Of a DNA stretch of 64,000 bases, positions 31,278 to 40,821 are shown in pieces. The stretch is from Gyromitra esculenta (taxonomy: Eukaryota > Ascomycota > Pezizomycetes > Pezizales > Discinaceae): contig JBCAML010000001.1 in assembly GCA_038503075.1 (NCBI GenBank), forward strand, positions 2,294,001 to 2,358,000, given 5' to 3'. A model generated the notes under the pieces. It saw only the letters and a list, made by a program, of their open reading frames with translations, was not told the origin of the DNA and ran no database searches. Position 1 is the first letter of the stretch. Every line of letters starts with the position of its first letter. The position numbers and the translations under genes were made by a program.

Positions 31278-32225
31278 TGTAAGACCGGTACTTCTTACCG
31301 CACAGGAAATCTCCAAGAAGCTTTAGATAACAATCTAGACGCTATAACCTGCCCGGTTGCTATCCGCAACACAATACACAGGCGCAAGTCCTAACTGCTT
31401 CTTATGAACCGCTAAAAGATAACCGTAGGGTTCAAAGTAGGGATCGAGCAAAGTTCCGTGAAGAACTTCCAATAGTAAGGTTTTAATAACTAACGCTGAA
31501 GGGCCAAGGCCTTGCTAAGCGAGATAAAAGTAATTCACAAGTAATAGAGTAAATTGCACGGAAGTAATTTTGCTAGAAACAATATAATATTGATAAGGCT
31601 CGTTCTTCGTCGCTAATGATCCGACTCAGAGTTTACATCCACTGCGAGAGTATTTATAATGCCTCCTCTCTACTATGTTTGGGTATAGTGTGGTGTAGAG
31701 GCGCTAACTACTATGACAACATAAAACCACTTCGCCTTATCTCCATACCCGATACCCCATTGAGTTCCCTGGCCCCGATCCGCGATTCTCCGAGCAGTAT
31801 GCATGTCGGTAACACGGGAGTTACGTATTCGTCTTCATGGCGTTCGTCTCTTCGAGACGATCATTTCGCCTGTCCGAATCGTCGCGTAGCATTGCGTTCC
31901 CTTATCTTTGTCAGTCTGTAACTCCGCCAGTTTTGGTCCGATTCGCAATCCGTTTGAACCACAGCGAAGCCAGACACTTCCCCTACATACCCTCCGGGTC
32001 CCATTCCGCCGGACGGTTTTGCTTGACGGCCTAGGGGTTACTTTTGCCCTCCGGGACAGGTCTTTTCTGGTGCTGTCCCCCCTTCTCCAAATACTATACC
32101 TACTGGAAGGATTGGAGGCAGGGTAACAGGCTCCAGTCCCGATCCGGAAGGTGCTAAAGTAGGGTAACTCCAAAGATAGGGTAACTTCTGGGCCAGGAAC
32201 TCCTTCAAAAGGTACAGGTATAACA
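31278..32225 (+). repeat. G7 left LTR, inverted relative to the element
   Basis: 948 bp, TGTAAGACCGG to GGTATAACA on the plus strand. It matches the reverse complement of 38069-39012 with a few per cent of differences. Its GGTATAACA end, which should face the leader, abuts the polypurine tract. Confidence 0.93.
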
Positions 32226-32436
32226 GTATCCCCCTCCTAGGTTAGTCGTCCTCGTCTAACTATAATACAAAATAATTAACTGATTACAAAGTGGTTCTAT
32301 AGCATCTTGGGTACGTAAAAACCACCGCGTTTACTTGGCCACGATGGAAAATTTTCCCCTCAGCTAGTTTCTTTTTAGTAGTAAAACATTTTATACATAT
32401 TCTAAACGCAAGGAAAGAATACAAATGTGAAACAGC

Positions 32437-35400
32437 TTATGGCTTAGGCTGTTGTGGGTAAAGACTGTGAAATTCGGCAATTGCTTCGGCTGCATTGGCT
32501 AATCCTCCTTCGTCGGCAGGTTCCCATGAGTTCTCATCTTCCGGGTATCCCACCCATTTGATGAAGTAGAACATCCGGCTAATCGTTCGTCGTCCCACTT
32601 TGGTTTCTCTCTTCTCGCTTTTGACGATGTATTCCACCTCGTACTCATTGTCACCTTCAATGTCGTCAGGCGGCGGTCGGTCTTGTTTTCTGGTTTCCCT
32701 GACGCTTGTCCGGTATGGCTCGAGCAAGGATACATGGAAGGTGGGGAATATCCTCCAGCGACCTCCTGTATCTAAAGTGCAAGCTCTAGTACCGACTCGT
32801 GTAATCGGGAAGGGTCCGTATGACTTAGGGGCTAACTTTTTCGTTGGACGCTTGGTTCTAATGTTTCTGGCGTCGAGCATTACTAAATCTCCGACCTTAA
32901 AGGATGGTTCCGCCTGTCGTTTCTTGTCAAAATATTTGGACATGTTTTCTCGGGTGGCTTTGAGCGAGGTAGTGGCAAAATCGTTTACTTTCTGAAGCCA
33001 ATGTGCGTATAACTTTGACGCTGGATTCTTGACTTCGGTATCAATTGTCCAAGCTGTTCTGGGATGGAAACCATGATTGGCATAGAAGGGGCTGATTCCA
33101 GTGGCTGTGGCTTCGGCATTGTTGTAAGCGAACTCCGCTAACGGCAGTAGGTCGTACCAGTCATCTTGGTCGTAGTTGACGAAGTTTCTTAGGTAGGCTT
33201 CTAGGACTTGATTAACCCTTTCGGTTTGTCCGTCGGTCTCAGGATGGAATGCGGTAGATTTGCTGGACTTAATGTCTAGAAGTTTGCATAATGAGGTCCA
33301 GAATTCCCCTGTGAACTTAGCATCTCGGTCTGAAACAATTTCTTTCGGAAGCCCGTGAAGTTTCCAAACTTTGTCAACAAAAGCCTTTGCCACATCACTT
33401 GCTGTAGCTCTTTCTATTAGTGGGATGAAGTGCGCCATCTTGGTAAACCTGTCAACTACTACACATATTTGGGTGAATCCTCTCGACTCGGGTAACTGGA
33501 CGATGAAGTCTGTTGATATCGACATCCATGGAGCGTATGGGGTCTCTAGCGGTTGCAGGAGTCCATATTTCTTATGACGCACGGATTTGTTATGTTGGCA
33601 TGGATCGCATGAGCGGACGTAATCTGTAATCCACTCGGTCATATGAGGCCAGTAGAAGTTCCGCTGAACAAGTTCCGTGGTTTTGTCCATGCCAAAGTGC
33701 CCTGCTATCTTGGAGTCGTGTTCATTTTCTAAAATGGTAGTTTTGATTTCATCATCGTTAGGGATTGTTAGCCTGTTTTTCCAATAGAGGAGTTCCTCCA
33801 TCACTGTGTAGTGTTGTAGCCTCTTGATTTCGCTGCCAGCTTTAACTAAGTCTCGAATTTCCTTATAGTCTTCGTCAGACTCGAAAGACTATTTAACCTG
33901 CACCAAAAAGTCCGAATTAAATTTAAGGACTTGAAGCGCTTTGAGGATGCTGATGAAATAAGTAGCTCCTCGTGTGTTGTATTAGGATTAAAATTATAAT
34001 GGTGATGATTGCCGTTTGAGTCCAGCTCGGTAAAGTGTAACGGGTCATCGTTTTGGTTTTGTACAATTGTGTTATCGTCTTTTCTATGAATTAAGGATAT
34101 AACGATTGACTTACTGGGACGGCCAGTCATATCATGCTCGGCTTTACTGCGACCGGAACTGTAGACACGTAGAATTTTGGCTGTGTTGTATCCCCCTTAG
34201 GACGATACTCCGGTCGTCTTGATAATGCATCTGGCTTTCCTCCCGCTGATCCAGGTCGATATATGATTTTAAAGTCGAATGACGATAAATATTCCGCCCA
34301 TCTAGCCTGTCGTCGATTTAGGATCCTTGTCTCCTTCATGAAATATTCGAGATTTTTATGGTCCGTATAGACGATCGCTTGGTGCTTGCTTCCTTCTAGG
34401 TAATGTCGCCATTCCTTGAAGGCGGTTACTATCGCGAGTAGTTCTTTATCGTGCACCTCGTAGTTAAGTTCGGCTTTATTAAATTTTCTGGAATGGAATG
34501 CTACGGGATGTAGCTTGCTATCGATGATCTGCGAGAGGACGCAACCTAGCGCATAGTCTGAGGCGTCGGTTTCTACCACAGTCTGTCGTTCCGGCGCAAA
34601 GTGACAAAGGATAGGTGCTGTCGTGAAGGCAACTTTTAGGTACTCGAAGGCTATCGCTTGACGGTCACCCCATTGGAATTTCTTGGGGTCCCCTTTGGTT
34701 AACTCGGTTAAGGGACTTGCAACTTGGGAGAAATTTTCGATGAACCGTCGGTAAAAATTGGCGAATCCAATGAATACCTGAACATCGCGTATGCTCTTCG
34801 GGGTTTCCCATGAAAGGATTGACTCGACCTTCTTCATTGACATAGACACGCCTTTGTCAGAAATTATGTATCCTAAAAACTCAACTTCCCGCAAATGAAA
34901 GTAGCTTTTCTTAATGGATACTGCCAAACCCTCGTCCTCCAACCGCTGCAGGACTCTGGTCACCAAGGCCTCATGTTCCTCGAGGGTCTTTGAGTAGATG
35001 AGGATGTCGTCAATATAAACCACGACCCCTTGGTCCAGAAATTCGCGGAGCACCTGATGCATCATATCTTGAAAGGTTGCGGGGGCGTTTGCCAAGCCGA
35101 AAGGCATGACTGTGTACTCGAAATGACCATATCTTGTACGAAACGCTGTTTTCCACTCATCGCCTTCTTTGATACGGATCTGGTGAAAACCGTCTTTGAG
35201 GTCCAGTTTGGTAAAGATCGAAGCCCCATTGACTCTATCACGCAATTCGGACATTAGCGGCAGAGGGTATCGGTTCTTTACTGTCACCTTGTTCAAGCCA
35301 CGGTAATCTACGCATAGTCGTAGCCCTCCGTCTGGTTTCGGCGCGAATAATATGGGCGACCCAGCAGGTGACTTGCTTGGCCGTATCTTCCCTTCGGCCA

Positions 35401-36288
35401 CCATTTTGTCCAAGTACTTCCGGAGAATCTCAAGTTCTTTTTCCGAAAGTTTATAGATCGGACCCCACGGGGCGGTTGTCCCATGCTCGAGATCAATAGC
35501 GTGATCGAATGGCCTTCGTTCTGGCAAGGATTCCTGGATGGGAGTGCCGAATAGACTGACAAATCGGTGATATGCTCCCGGGAGAGTCTTCAGAAGTTCA
35601 GTTTCTTCGTCATCGATTGCATGCACCATGCCAATTATTCGGGCATTCTCGTCCAGGCCCAGCCATTCGTCATATTCGATATCGTTCTCGGTATTAAGAG
35701 GAGCAGTCGTCACAGAGCACTGGTTACAGCAACCAGGAGATTCGAACTTCCAGTTTGCGTGGTCGTAAGGGTTTTCCAACCGGTGACTCGTCAACCACCA
35801 ACCCCCTGGCACTATCAAGTCTAACCCAGCCTCGACTGGCCCAATCTCGCAAGATACATTAGATGTATGATTATTCCCTATGATCATAGTAATAGGGTTA
35901 GTAAAGGCTTGTCCCGCTCCAACCACTTCTTCACCTGTGAAGTTTCTAATGGTTAACGGGACGTCTCTTTGCACCTTTGGGACCGACCATTTCTTAACAA
36001 ACAAAGGGGACAAGAGAAAAACATTAGCTCCAGAATCTAGCAATACATTGACTACCACCTTCCTTCCATTGATTACCAGTAGCGCTTGCCCTCGGGGCCG
36101 CTCGTATACGGTGGGTTCTGTATGTTGTTTTTTGTTGGACGATTCCGAAGAGTCGTCCTCCTTTCTTTTTCGTTTGTTTTTGTATTTTTCGGTCTCAAGG
36201 ATTGAGACAATTCTTTCTTCGATTGCCAGGGTTTCGAATGTTTGGTTAACGTCTGCTACCTCCTGGCCCGCCGGTAGTCGACCTAGTG
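32437..36288 (-). pseudogene. pol: G7 pol, frameshifted between RNase H and integrase
   Basis: The upper part (36288-34127) has a Lys/Arg-rich leader, protease (DSGANVF), RT (YIDDILIYS) and RNase H (VETDASDYALG, YTDHKNLEYF). The lower part (to 32437) has integrase HHCC (C-x2-C), MSISTDFIVQLP, SDRDAKF, DGQTERVN and a C-terminal chromodomain with a charged insert (FYFIKWVGYPEDENSWEP). Between 34130 and 33846 the frame shifts at least twice and a TAG occurs at about 33890. The start of pol overlaps the end of gag in the -1 frame, so frameshift expression is again likely, here without a T_TTA_AAC motif. Confidence 0.87.
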
Positions 36289-38046
36289 AAAATTCTCTGA
36301 CATTTCTTCGTCAGAATTTGTATTTGCATAAAGATTAACAGGGGTCCTGGAGATCCGCCCCTTTGGAGCGGTAACTCCGCTCACGGCCCCTTTTGCAGGT
36401 GGCACTGTCGCGGCCCTTGTTTTGGGCGCTAGCTTCAAACGCTTCTCTAATGCATCCCCAGCACCCTGCTCATTCTTTTCGGGCTTGACCCATTTTCGTT
36501 TACGACTGGCGCCGGCTTGCGCAGATGATACCGTTCGAGGTTCCTTCATGTCGCACGTCTTCCAGTGACAGTCGGGCCGACCACACCTAGTGCAGTGTTT
36601 TGCCCGTCTGCGTCGGTCAACTAGGTCCTGACTTACCCCTTCATGAGCAGCCTTCCAACCCGAGGCATCTCCGGTGCTGTTAGTGGGGGGAGGGGCATCC
36701 TTTTTAGGGGTATCCTCCTTGACATTACTTTTTGAGTCCTTCTTGACTCTGCTTTTGAACCCCTTTTCCCGACGTTCCTCCTGCTTTTTCTCCTCCTTTT
36801 TTCCACGGCCATCCGTGGCTGGGAGACCTCTATTCTCTAGTTTCTGGTGATACAAATACTCCTCCCACAACCTTCCTCTTGATCGTAAGGCCTCCAGCCA
36901 TTGCACATCATCATCAAACGGACCACAACCTACCATCAACTCCCGTATCTTGAGAGGGATCTTTGCTTCGACCTTCATCCTCCACAGTGTCCCAGCCATC
37001 CCAACCTTTATGTTTAGGTTGCTCATTTTGAGGATATATTCCTCAACGGTTGTGTAAGGTACACGATCCATGGCATATATGGCATCGCGTTTTTCGTCCG
37101 GAGAGCAGAATACTTCCTTCATCTTTAGTGAGAAGGTTGCCCAATAGGCGTACTCCGGTTCCTGGATTTGTCCTTCGGCTCCGTCCATCTTGTTGGTATA
37201 CATAACAACGTATGGTCGAGCCTTGTTTCCTTCACAACGGCTGGCGGCATAGTGGATTTTGTGTCGGTCGCTGGCCCAAAGCCACTCATTCATCTCAAAA
37301 TATACTTCGCAGCTTCGGATCCATGCTCTGAGATCCTGGTTTGTGGCAGTGAATTTTTCTGGTTCACCGATCGGGATCTTGTGGTGTCGTGATGACGGTG
37401 ACGCTTGGGGGTACCTGTGATCAATGGTGATTACCATCTCACCAGGGTTATTTTGGGGGGGTGGCGGTGGAGGAGCATTACTTGATGCCCTCCGCCGCCG
37501 GTTTTCTCTTTCTCTTCTTCTGCTGGCCAGCCATCGATTGGTATCTTCGATGTTCTTCCTGGCCCTTTCTTCCTCCGAATCATCCGATGACGATCCGTCA
37601 CCTGATCCGGGGGCGCCAGCACCAACACGGTAATTGGGTCCATGTGGGGGCTGCCCACCATTACCCCCGTGTGTTCCGGAGGGTTCACCTCGTTCACTTT
37701 GGGCTGGTTCCTTTCCTTTCTCGCTTCTAGTGGGTGGCAGTTGAGGTGCATGAATAGAGCCGCTGAGGCCTGCTTCTGATCGGGCTGGTAGTTCTGACTG
37801 AGCACGAATATGTTGAGTGATCTGGCTGAGTAACACTCCCTGATCGTTAAGCTGACTTCGTTGTCTTTGCATTTCTCCTACTGTTTCCCCCACTATAGCT
37901 TCGACTACCGTTTCCACCCTTCCAATGCGCTGGTGTGCCTCATGTCCTTGCTGTTGCAGGGCCAGGCCAATGTTATTACCAAGACCGTGAACCAGTACCT
38001 CGATACGGGCGAGTTCTTCGGCCGAGAACTCCTGTTGGTCTGCCAT
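36283..38046 (-). CDS. gag: G7 Gag
   Basis: 587 aa from an ATG 22 nt inside the right LTR. The N-terminal helical region has many Gln and Glu. It is followed by a low-complexity Gly/Ser/Pro linker, an Arg-rich stretch (RRRERENRRRRASS), a Gag domain (ITIDHRYPQASP...KFTATNQDLRAWIRSCEVYF), a Lys-rich segment and a zinc knuckle of unusual spacing (CTRCGRPDCHWKTC: Cys at knuckle position 9, His at 10). It ends EENFH-like at TAG. It is intact, while pol is not. Its function as the particle protein is by family. Confidence 0.85.
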   Translation of the reverse strand: MADQQEFSAEELARIEVLVHGLGNNIGLALQQQGHEAHQRIGRVETVVEAIVGETVGEMQRQRSQLNDQGVLLSQITQHIRAQSELPARSEAGLSGSIHAPQLPPTRSEKGKEPAQSERGEPSGTHGGNGGQPPHGPNYRVGAGAPGSGDGSSSDDSEEERARKNIEDTNRWLASRRRERENRRRRASSNAPPPPPPQNNPGEMVITIDHRYPQASPSSRHHKIPIGEPEKFTATNQDLRAWIRSCEVYFEMNEWLWASDRHKIHYAASRCEGNKARPYVVMYTNKMDGAEGQIQEPEYAYWATFSLKMKEVFCSPDEKRDAIYAMDRVPYTTVEEYILKMSNLNIKVGMAGTLWRMKVEAKIPLKIRELMVGCGPFDDDVQWLEALRSRGRLWEEYLYHQKLENRGLPATDGRGKKEEKKQEERREKGFKSRVKKDSKSNVKEDTPKKDAPPPTNSTGDASGWKAAHEGVSQDLVDRRRRAKHCTRCGRPDCHWKTCDMKEPRTVSSAQAGASRKRKWVKPEKNEQGAGDALEKRLKLAPKTRAATVPPAKGAVSGVTAPKGRISRTPVNLYANTNSDEEMSENFH

Positions 38047-38068
38047 GCGCTGCTGGATATGGGTTAGG

Positions 38069-39012
38069 TGTTATACCTGTACCTTTTGAAGGAGTTCCTG
38101 GCCCAGAAGTTACCCTATCTTTGGAGTTACCCTACTTTAGCACCTTCCGGATCGGGACTGGAGCCTGTTACCCTGCCTCCAATCCTTCCAGTAGGTATAG
38201 TATTTGGAGAAGGGGGGACAGCACCAGAAAAGACCTGTCCCGGAGGGCAAAAGTAACCCCTAGGCCGTCAAGCAAAACCGTCCGGCGGAATGGGACCCGG
38301 AGGGTATGTAGGGGAAGTGTCTGGCTTCGCTGTGGTTCAAACGGATTGCGAATCGGACCAGCGGCGGAGTTACGGGCTGACAAAGATAAGGGAACGCAAT
38401 CTTCTGCGACGATTCGGACAGGCGAAATGATCGTCTCGAAGAGACGAACGCTATGAAGACGAATACGTAACTCCCGTGTTACCGACATGCATACTGCTCG
38501 GAGAATCGCGGATCGGGGCGAGACTCGATGGGGTATCGGGTATGGAGATAAGGCGAAGTGGTTTTATGTTGTCGTAGTAGTTAGCGCGCCTATACCCCAC
38601 ACTATACCCAAACATAGTAGAGAGGAGGCATTATAAATACTCTCGCAGTGGATGTAAACTCTGAGTCGGATCATTAGCGACGAAGAACGAGCCTTATCAA
38701 TATTATATTGTTTCTAGCAAAATTACTTCCGTGCAATTTACTCTATTACTTGTGAATTACTTTTATCTCGCTTAGCAAGGCCTTGGCCCTTCAGCGTTAG
38801 TTATTAAAACCTTACTATTGGAAGTTCTTCACGGAACTTTGCTCGATCCCTACTTTGAACCCTACGGTTATCTTTTAGCGGTTCATAAGAAGCAGTTAGG
38901 ACTTGCGCCTGTGTATTGTGTTGCGGATAGCAACCGGGCAGGTTATAGCGTCTAGATTGTTATCTAAAGCTTCTTGGAGATTTCCTGTGCGGTAAGAAGT
39001 ACCGGTCTTACA
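38069..39012 (-). repeat. G7 right (5') LTR
   Basis: 944 bp. On the minus strand it runs from TGTAAGACCGG to GGTATAACA and is followed by CCTAACCCATATCCAGCAGC and then the gag ATG. No TGG-starting tRNA primer site is seen there. Confidence 0.93.
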
Positions 39013-39665
39013 GTCTGGATCTCCAAAGCTGCTTCTAGGGCGGCGATGAGGGCGGCGGCGTTGGTCCAGGTAGTGAGACCAGAGGGGAGGACGGTATGGC
39101 GAACTTGTTCTAGGGCTGCTCCTTCTAGGCGATTGATAGTGTAGAGAATAATAGTGTTCTCATCAGCGAATCTGTCTCGGTTAACTGCGAGCTTGGAGTG
39201 GAGTTGGAGGACGAAGCCGGGAAGTTTGGCTCGAGAACCGTCAAACTTTTCTGGATCCGGCATCCGTTCTGAGCGATGACTTGTGATTGATGGAGGTGGT
39301 GGAGTGGCGGTGAGGTTGGGTGGGGCTGGAGGAGCCTGATTAGCGGCTCTGGCTTCGTTGCGTTCCTGGCGTAATCTGGCGATGAGGTCGGCGGCTTCAG
39401 CGACTCTTTGGTCCTGTTGCATGGCGTGTCGGGTCGCATTGTCTGCTTGGATTTTCACCGTGTTGAGTTTTATTTCCAGCTCTTGCGTGCTCTCCTGAAG
39501 AACGTCAACTTGATCTTCTAAAGCCTGGTTGAGATCTCGGAGTTGATTGTACAACTCGACAGGGTCGTCTCGGTATGCCTGAGCAAAGGCATCTTTTGTG
39601 GGGAAACGGGGGGTAGTGATAGCGACTCCTTCAGAGGAGGAGGCAGCGGGGGCGGAAGCACTCAT
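39013..39665 (-). pseudogene. gag: G2 gag, N-terminal piece
   Basis: Starts at ATG (39665-39663, MSASAPAAS), with the helical region, Pro-rich linker and first half of the Gag domain (PEKFDGSRAKLPGF). A single base is missing near 39030 (sister copies GCTTTTGGAGA or GCCTTCGGAGA, here GCTTTGGAGA), which shifts the frame before the G7 break. Confidence 0.88.
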
Positions 39666-39817
39666 GATCTAGTTTGATCACACGGAAGGGAGTTGGTGCG
39701 TAAGTAATGTTGGTCAAGCCACTCAGGAGTGACTTCGGTGAGAGTTTGGGGTCTTCGCGGGGTTAAGCAGGGAAAGATTTGGAGGATGGATTGGCGAATC
39801 CAACTGAGAATTTCCAT
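39662..39817 (-). CDS. G2 upstream ORF, 51 aa, stop overlapping gag start
   Basis: Exactly as long as the G5 ORF at 19420-19575, with the same ATGA overlap with gag (39665-39662). It shares IRQSIL, IFPCLT and PEWLDQ, and differences elsewhere are mostly conservative. It is open although gag and pol of this copy are broken. Family unknown. Confidence 0.6.
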   Translation of the reverse strand: MEILSWIRQSILQIFPCLTPRRPQTLTEVTPEWLDQHYLRTNSLPCDQTRS

Positions 39818-39860
39818 GTAGGGGCGTCGCGTAAGAGGTGTAGATGAGGAAGCAACGTAA

Positions 39861-40280
39861 TCTCACGGTTGAGTCCCTTGTTTAAGCCCTTCGGTATCCC
39901 CGGAGGTGAGCAGTGCTACTTAAGCGAGGTATCAACACGTTCAAAGAGTGCAGGGTTTTCTACAGGTCCTACGATGGATATACTTCAAGGCGAAGTATCG
40001 GCGGTGGTTCACAGCGACAGCGAGGATTCTGAAGTAGATTCGAAGTGAGATTATAACTTGATACAAGAGAAGTGAAACGAGAACGTTGCTTAAAGAAAGA
40101 AGAAGAAGAAGAAGAAGGTACAATGACAACTAGAATCCGTCTCTTAAATACCCCACTTTTATTACTCCAAAACGCATACCCGAACGTAACCGAACAATAA
40201 CAAAAACATTATTTACCCTAACCGAAACCATTACAACCAACACATTATCCCCAACCCATTATCCGTTCCCATCTGTGAAA
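39861..40280 (-). repeat. G2 5' LTR (group B, divergent)
   Basis: 420 bp. On the minus strand it starts TTTCACAG and ends CGTGAGA; the primer site follows at 39848-39860. Its GGATA hairpin (CCTCCGG/CCGAAGG) has one mismatch, in keeping with an old copy. 40281-40366 is flanking DNA with nothing recognised. Confidence 0.9.
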
Positions 40281-40366
40281 TCATGGGTGAGAGAGGAGCG
40301 AGCAAAGAAGAAAGCTTCAAGAAAAGAGCAGTATAAGCCCGAGTACCATGACCTAGTGCTATTAAG

Positions 40367-40777
40367 TCTCAAGGAGCGGGTTTCTTATCAAGCTCTCGAG
40401 TATCCCTCGAGATGAGCAGTGCTACTTGAGTGAGAAACCAACAGCGAGTGAGTGTGCAAAGATTCTACAGGCTCTATGAGGGGATCAAGTTATGATGACT
40501 TGATGACAGCAACGGCAAAAGGTTACGAGGTGTAACTGAGGTTTTGTATTGTGAAATATAAGAGTAAACAATAGAAGATGTTGCTTAAAGAAAGAAGAAG
40601 AAAAAGTACAACAAGAGGGGAAAACCCTTTGCTTATATACCACGTTCCAACTCCTTCGATGACAAAGACATGACTCATTGTAACAAGAAAACCTATAGAA
40701 ACACGAAGAACAATAACAAAGTGCAACGACCATGTACCCATGTACCTAACCAATCAACGAAACATCCATCCATGAAA
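40367..40777 (-). repeat. Solo LTR, group A-like
   Basis: 411 bp with intact 5-bp duplication TTAAG (40362-40366 and 40778-40782). It is a remnant of LTR-LTR recombination. The hairpin on the minus strand is TCTCGAG-GGATA-CTCGAGA, a fully paired variant. It lies just beyond the 3' end of the transposase pseudogene. Confidence 0.93.
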
Positions 40778-40821
40778 TTAAGGGTAGATATATACATAGA
40801 GAAACTATATTATTTATCTTC

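Larger units (their letters stand above)
31278..39012 (-). mobile_element. G7: second Gypsy family, LTRs in inverted orientation
   Basis: The internal part is on the minus strand: gag 38046-36283, then pol to 32437, then the purine tract GGAGGGGGATAC (32226-32237 on plus). The right LTR (38069-39012) is in the expected minus orientation. The left LTR (31278-32225) is on plus, so the two are inverted copies with exact TG...CA ends. No target duplication is found (TCATG left, GTCTG right), and about 205 bp of the host gag are missing. Pol is frameshifted. The family differs from G1-G6 in LTR, Gag and leader. Confidence 0.9.
3848..40280 (-). mobile_element. G2: base element of the nest, Ty3/Gypsy group B, interrupted four times
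   Basis: Minus-strand element read in order from its 5' LTR (39861-40280) through leader, gag (39665-39013, 31277-30864, 18961-18905) and pol (18898-18501, then 6877-3848). It is split by G7, G5, G3 and G1, and its 3' end lies left of the window. The pieces join in order and orientation, and duplications mark the G3 and G5 insertions. About 205 bp of gag is missing at the G7 site. It is dead: gag has a 1-nt deletion before the G7 break and pol has an in-frame stop at 6245-6247. Confidence 0.9.

Noticed and set aside
31278..39012. DNA transposon with about 945-bp terminal inverted repeats
   Set aside because: The inside is a plain Gypsy gag-pol with a polypurine tract, and the repeats have LTR ends (TG...CA), so inverted LTRs explain it better.
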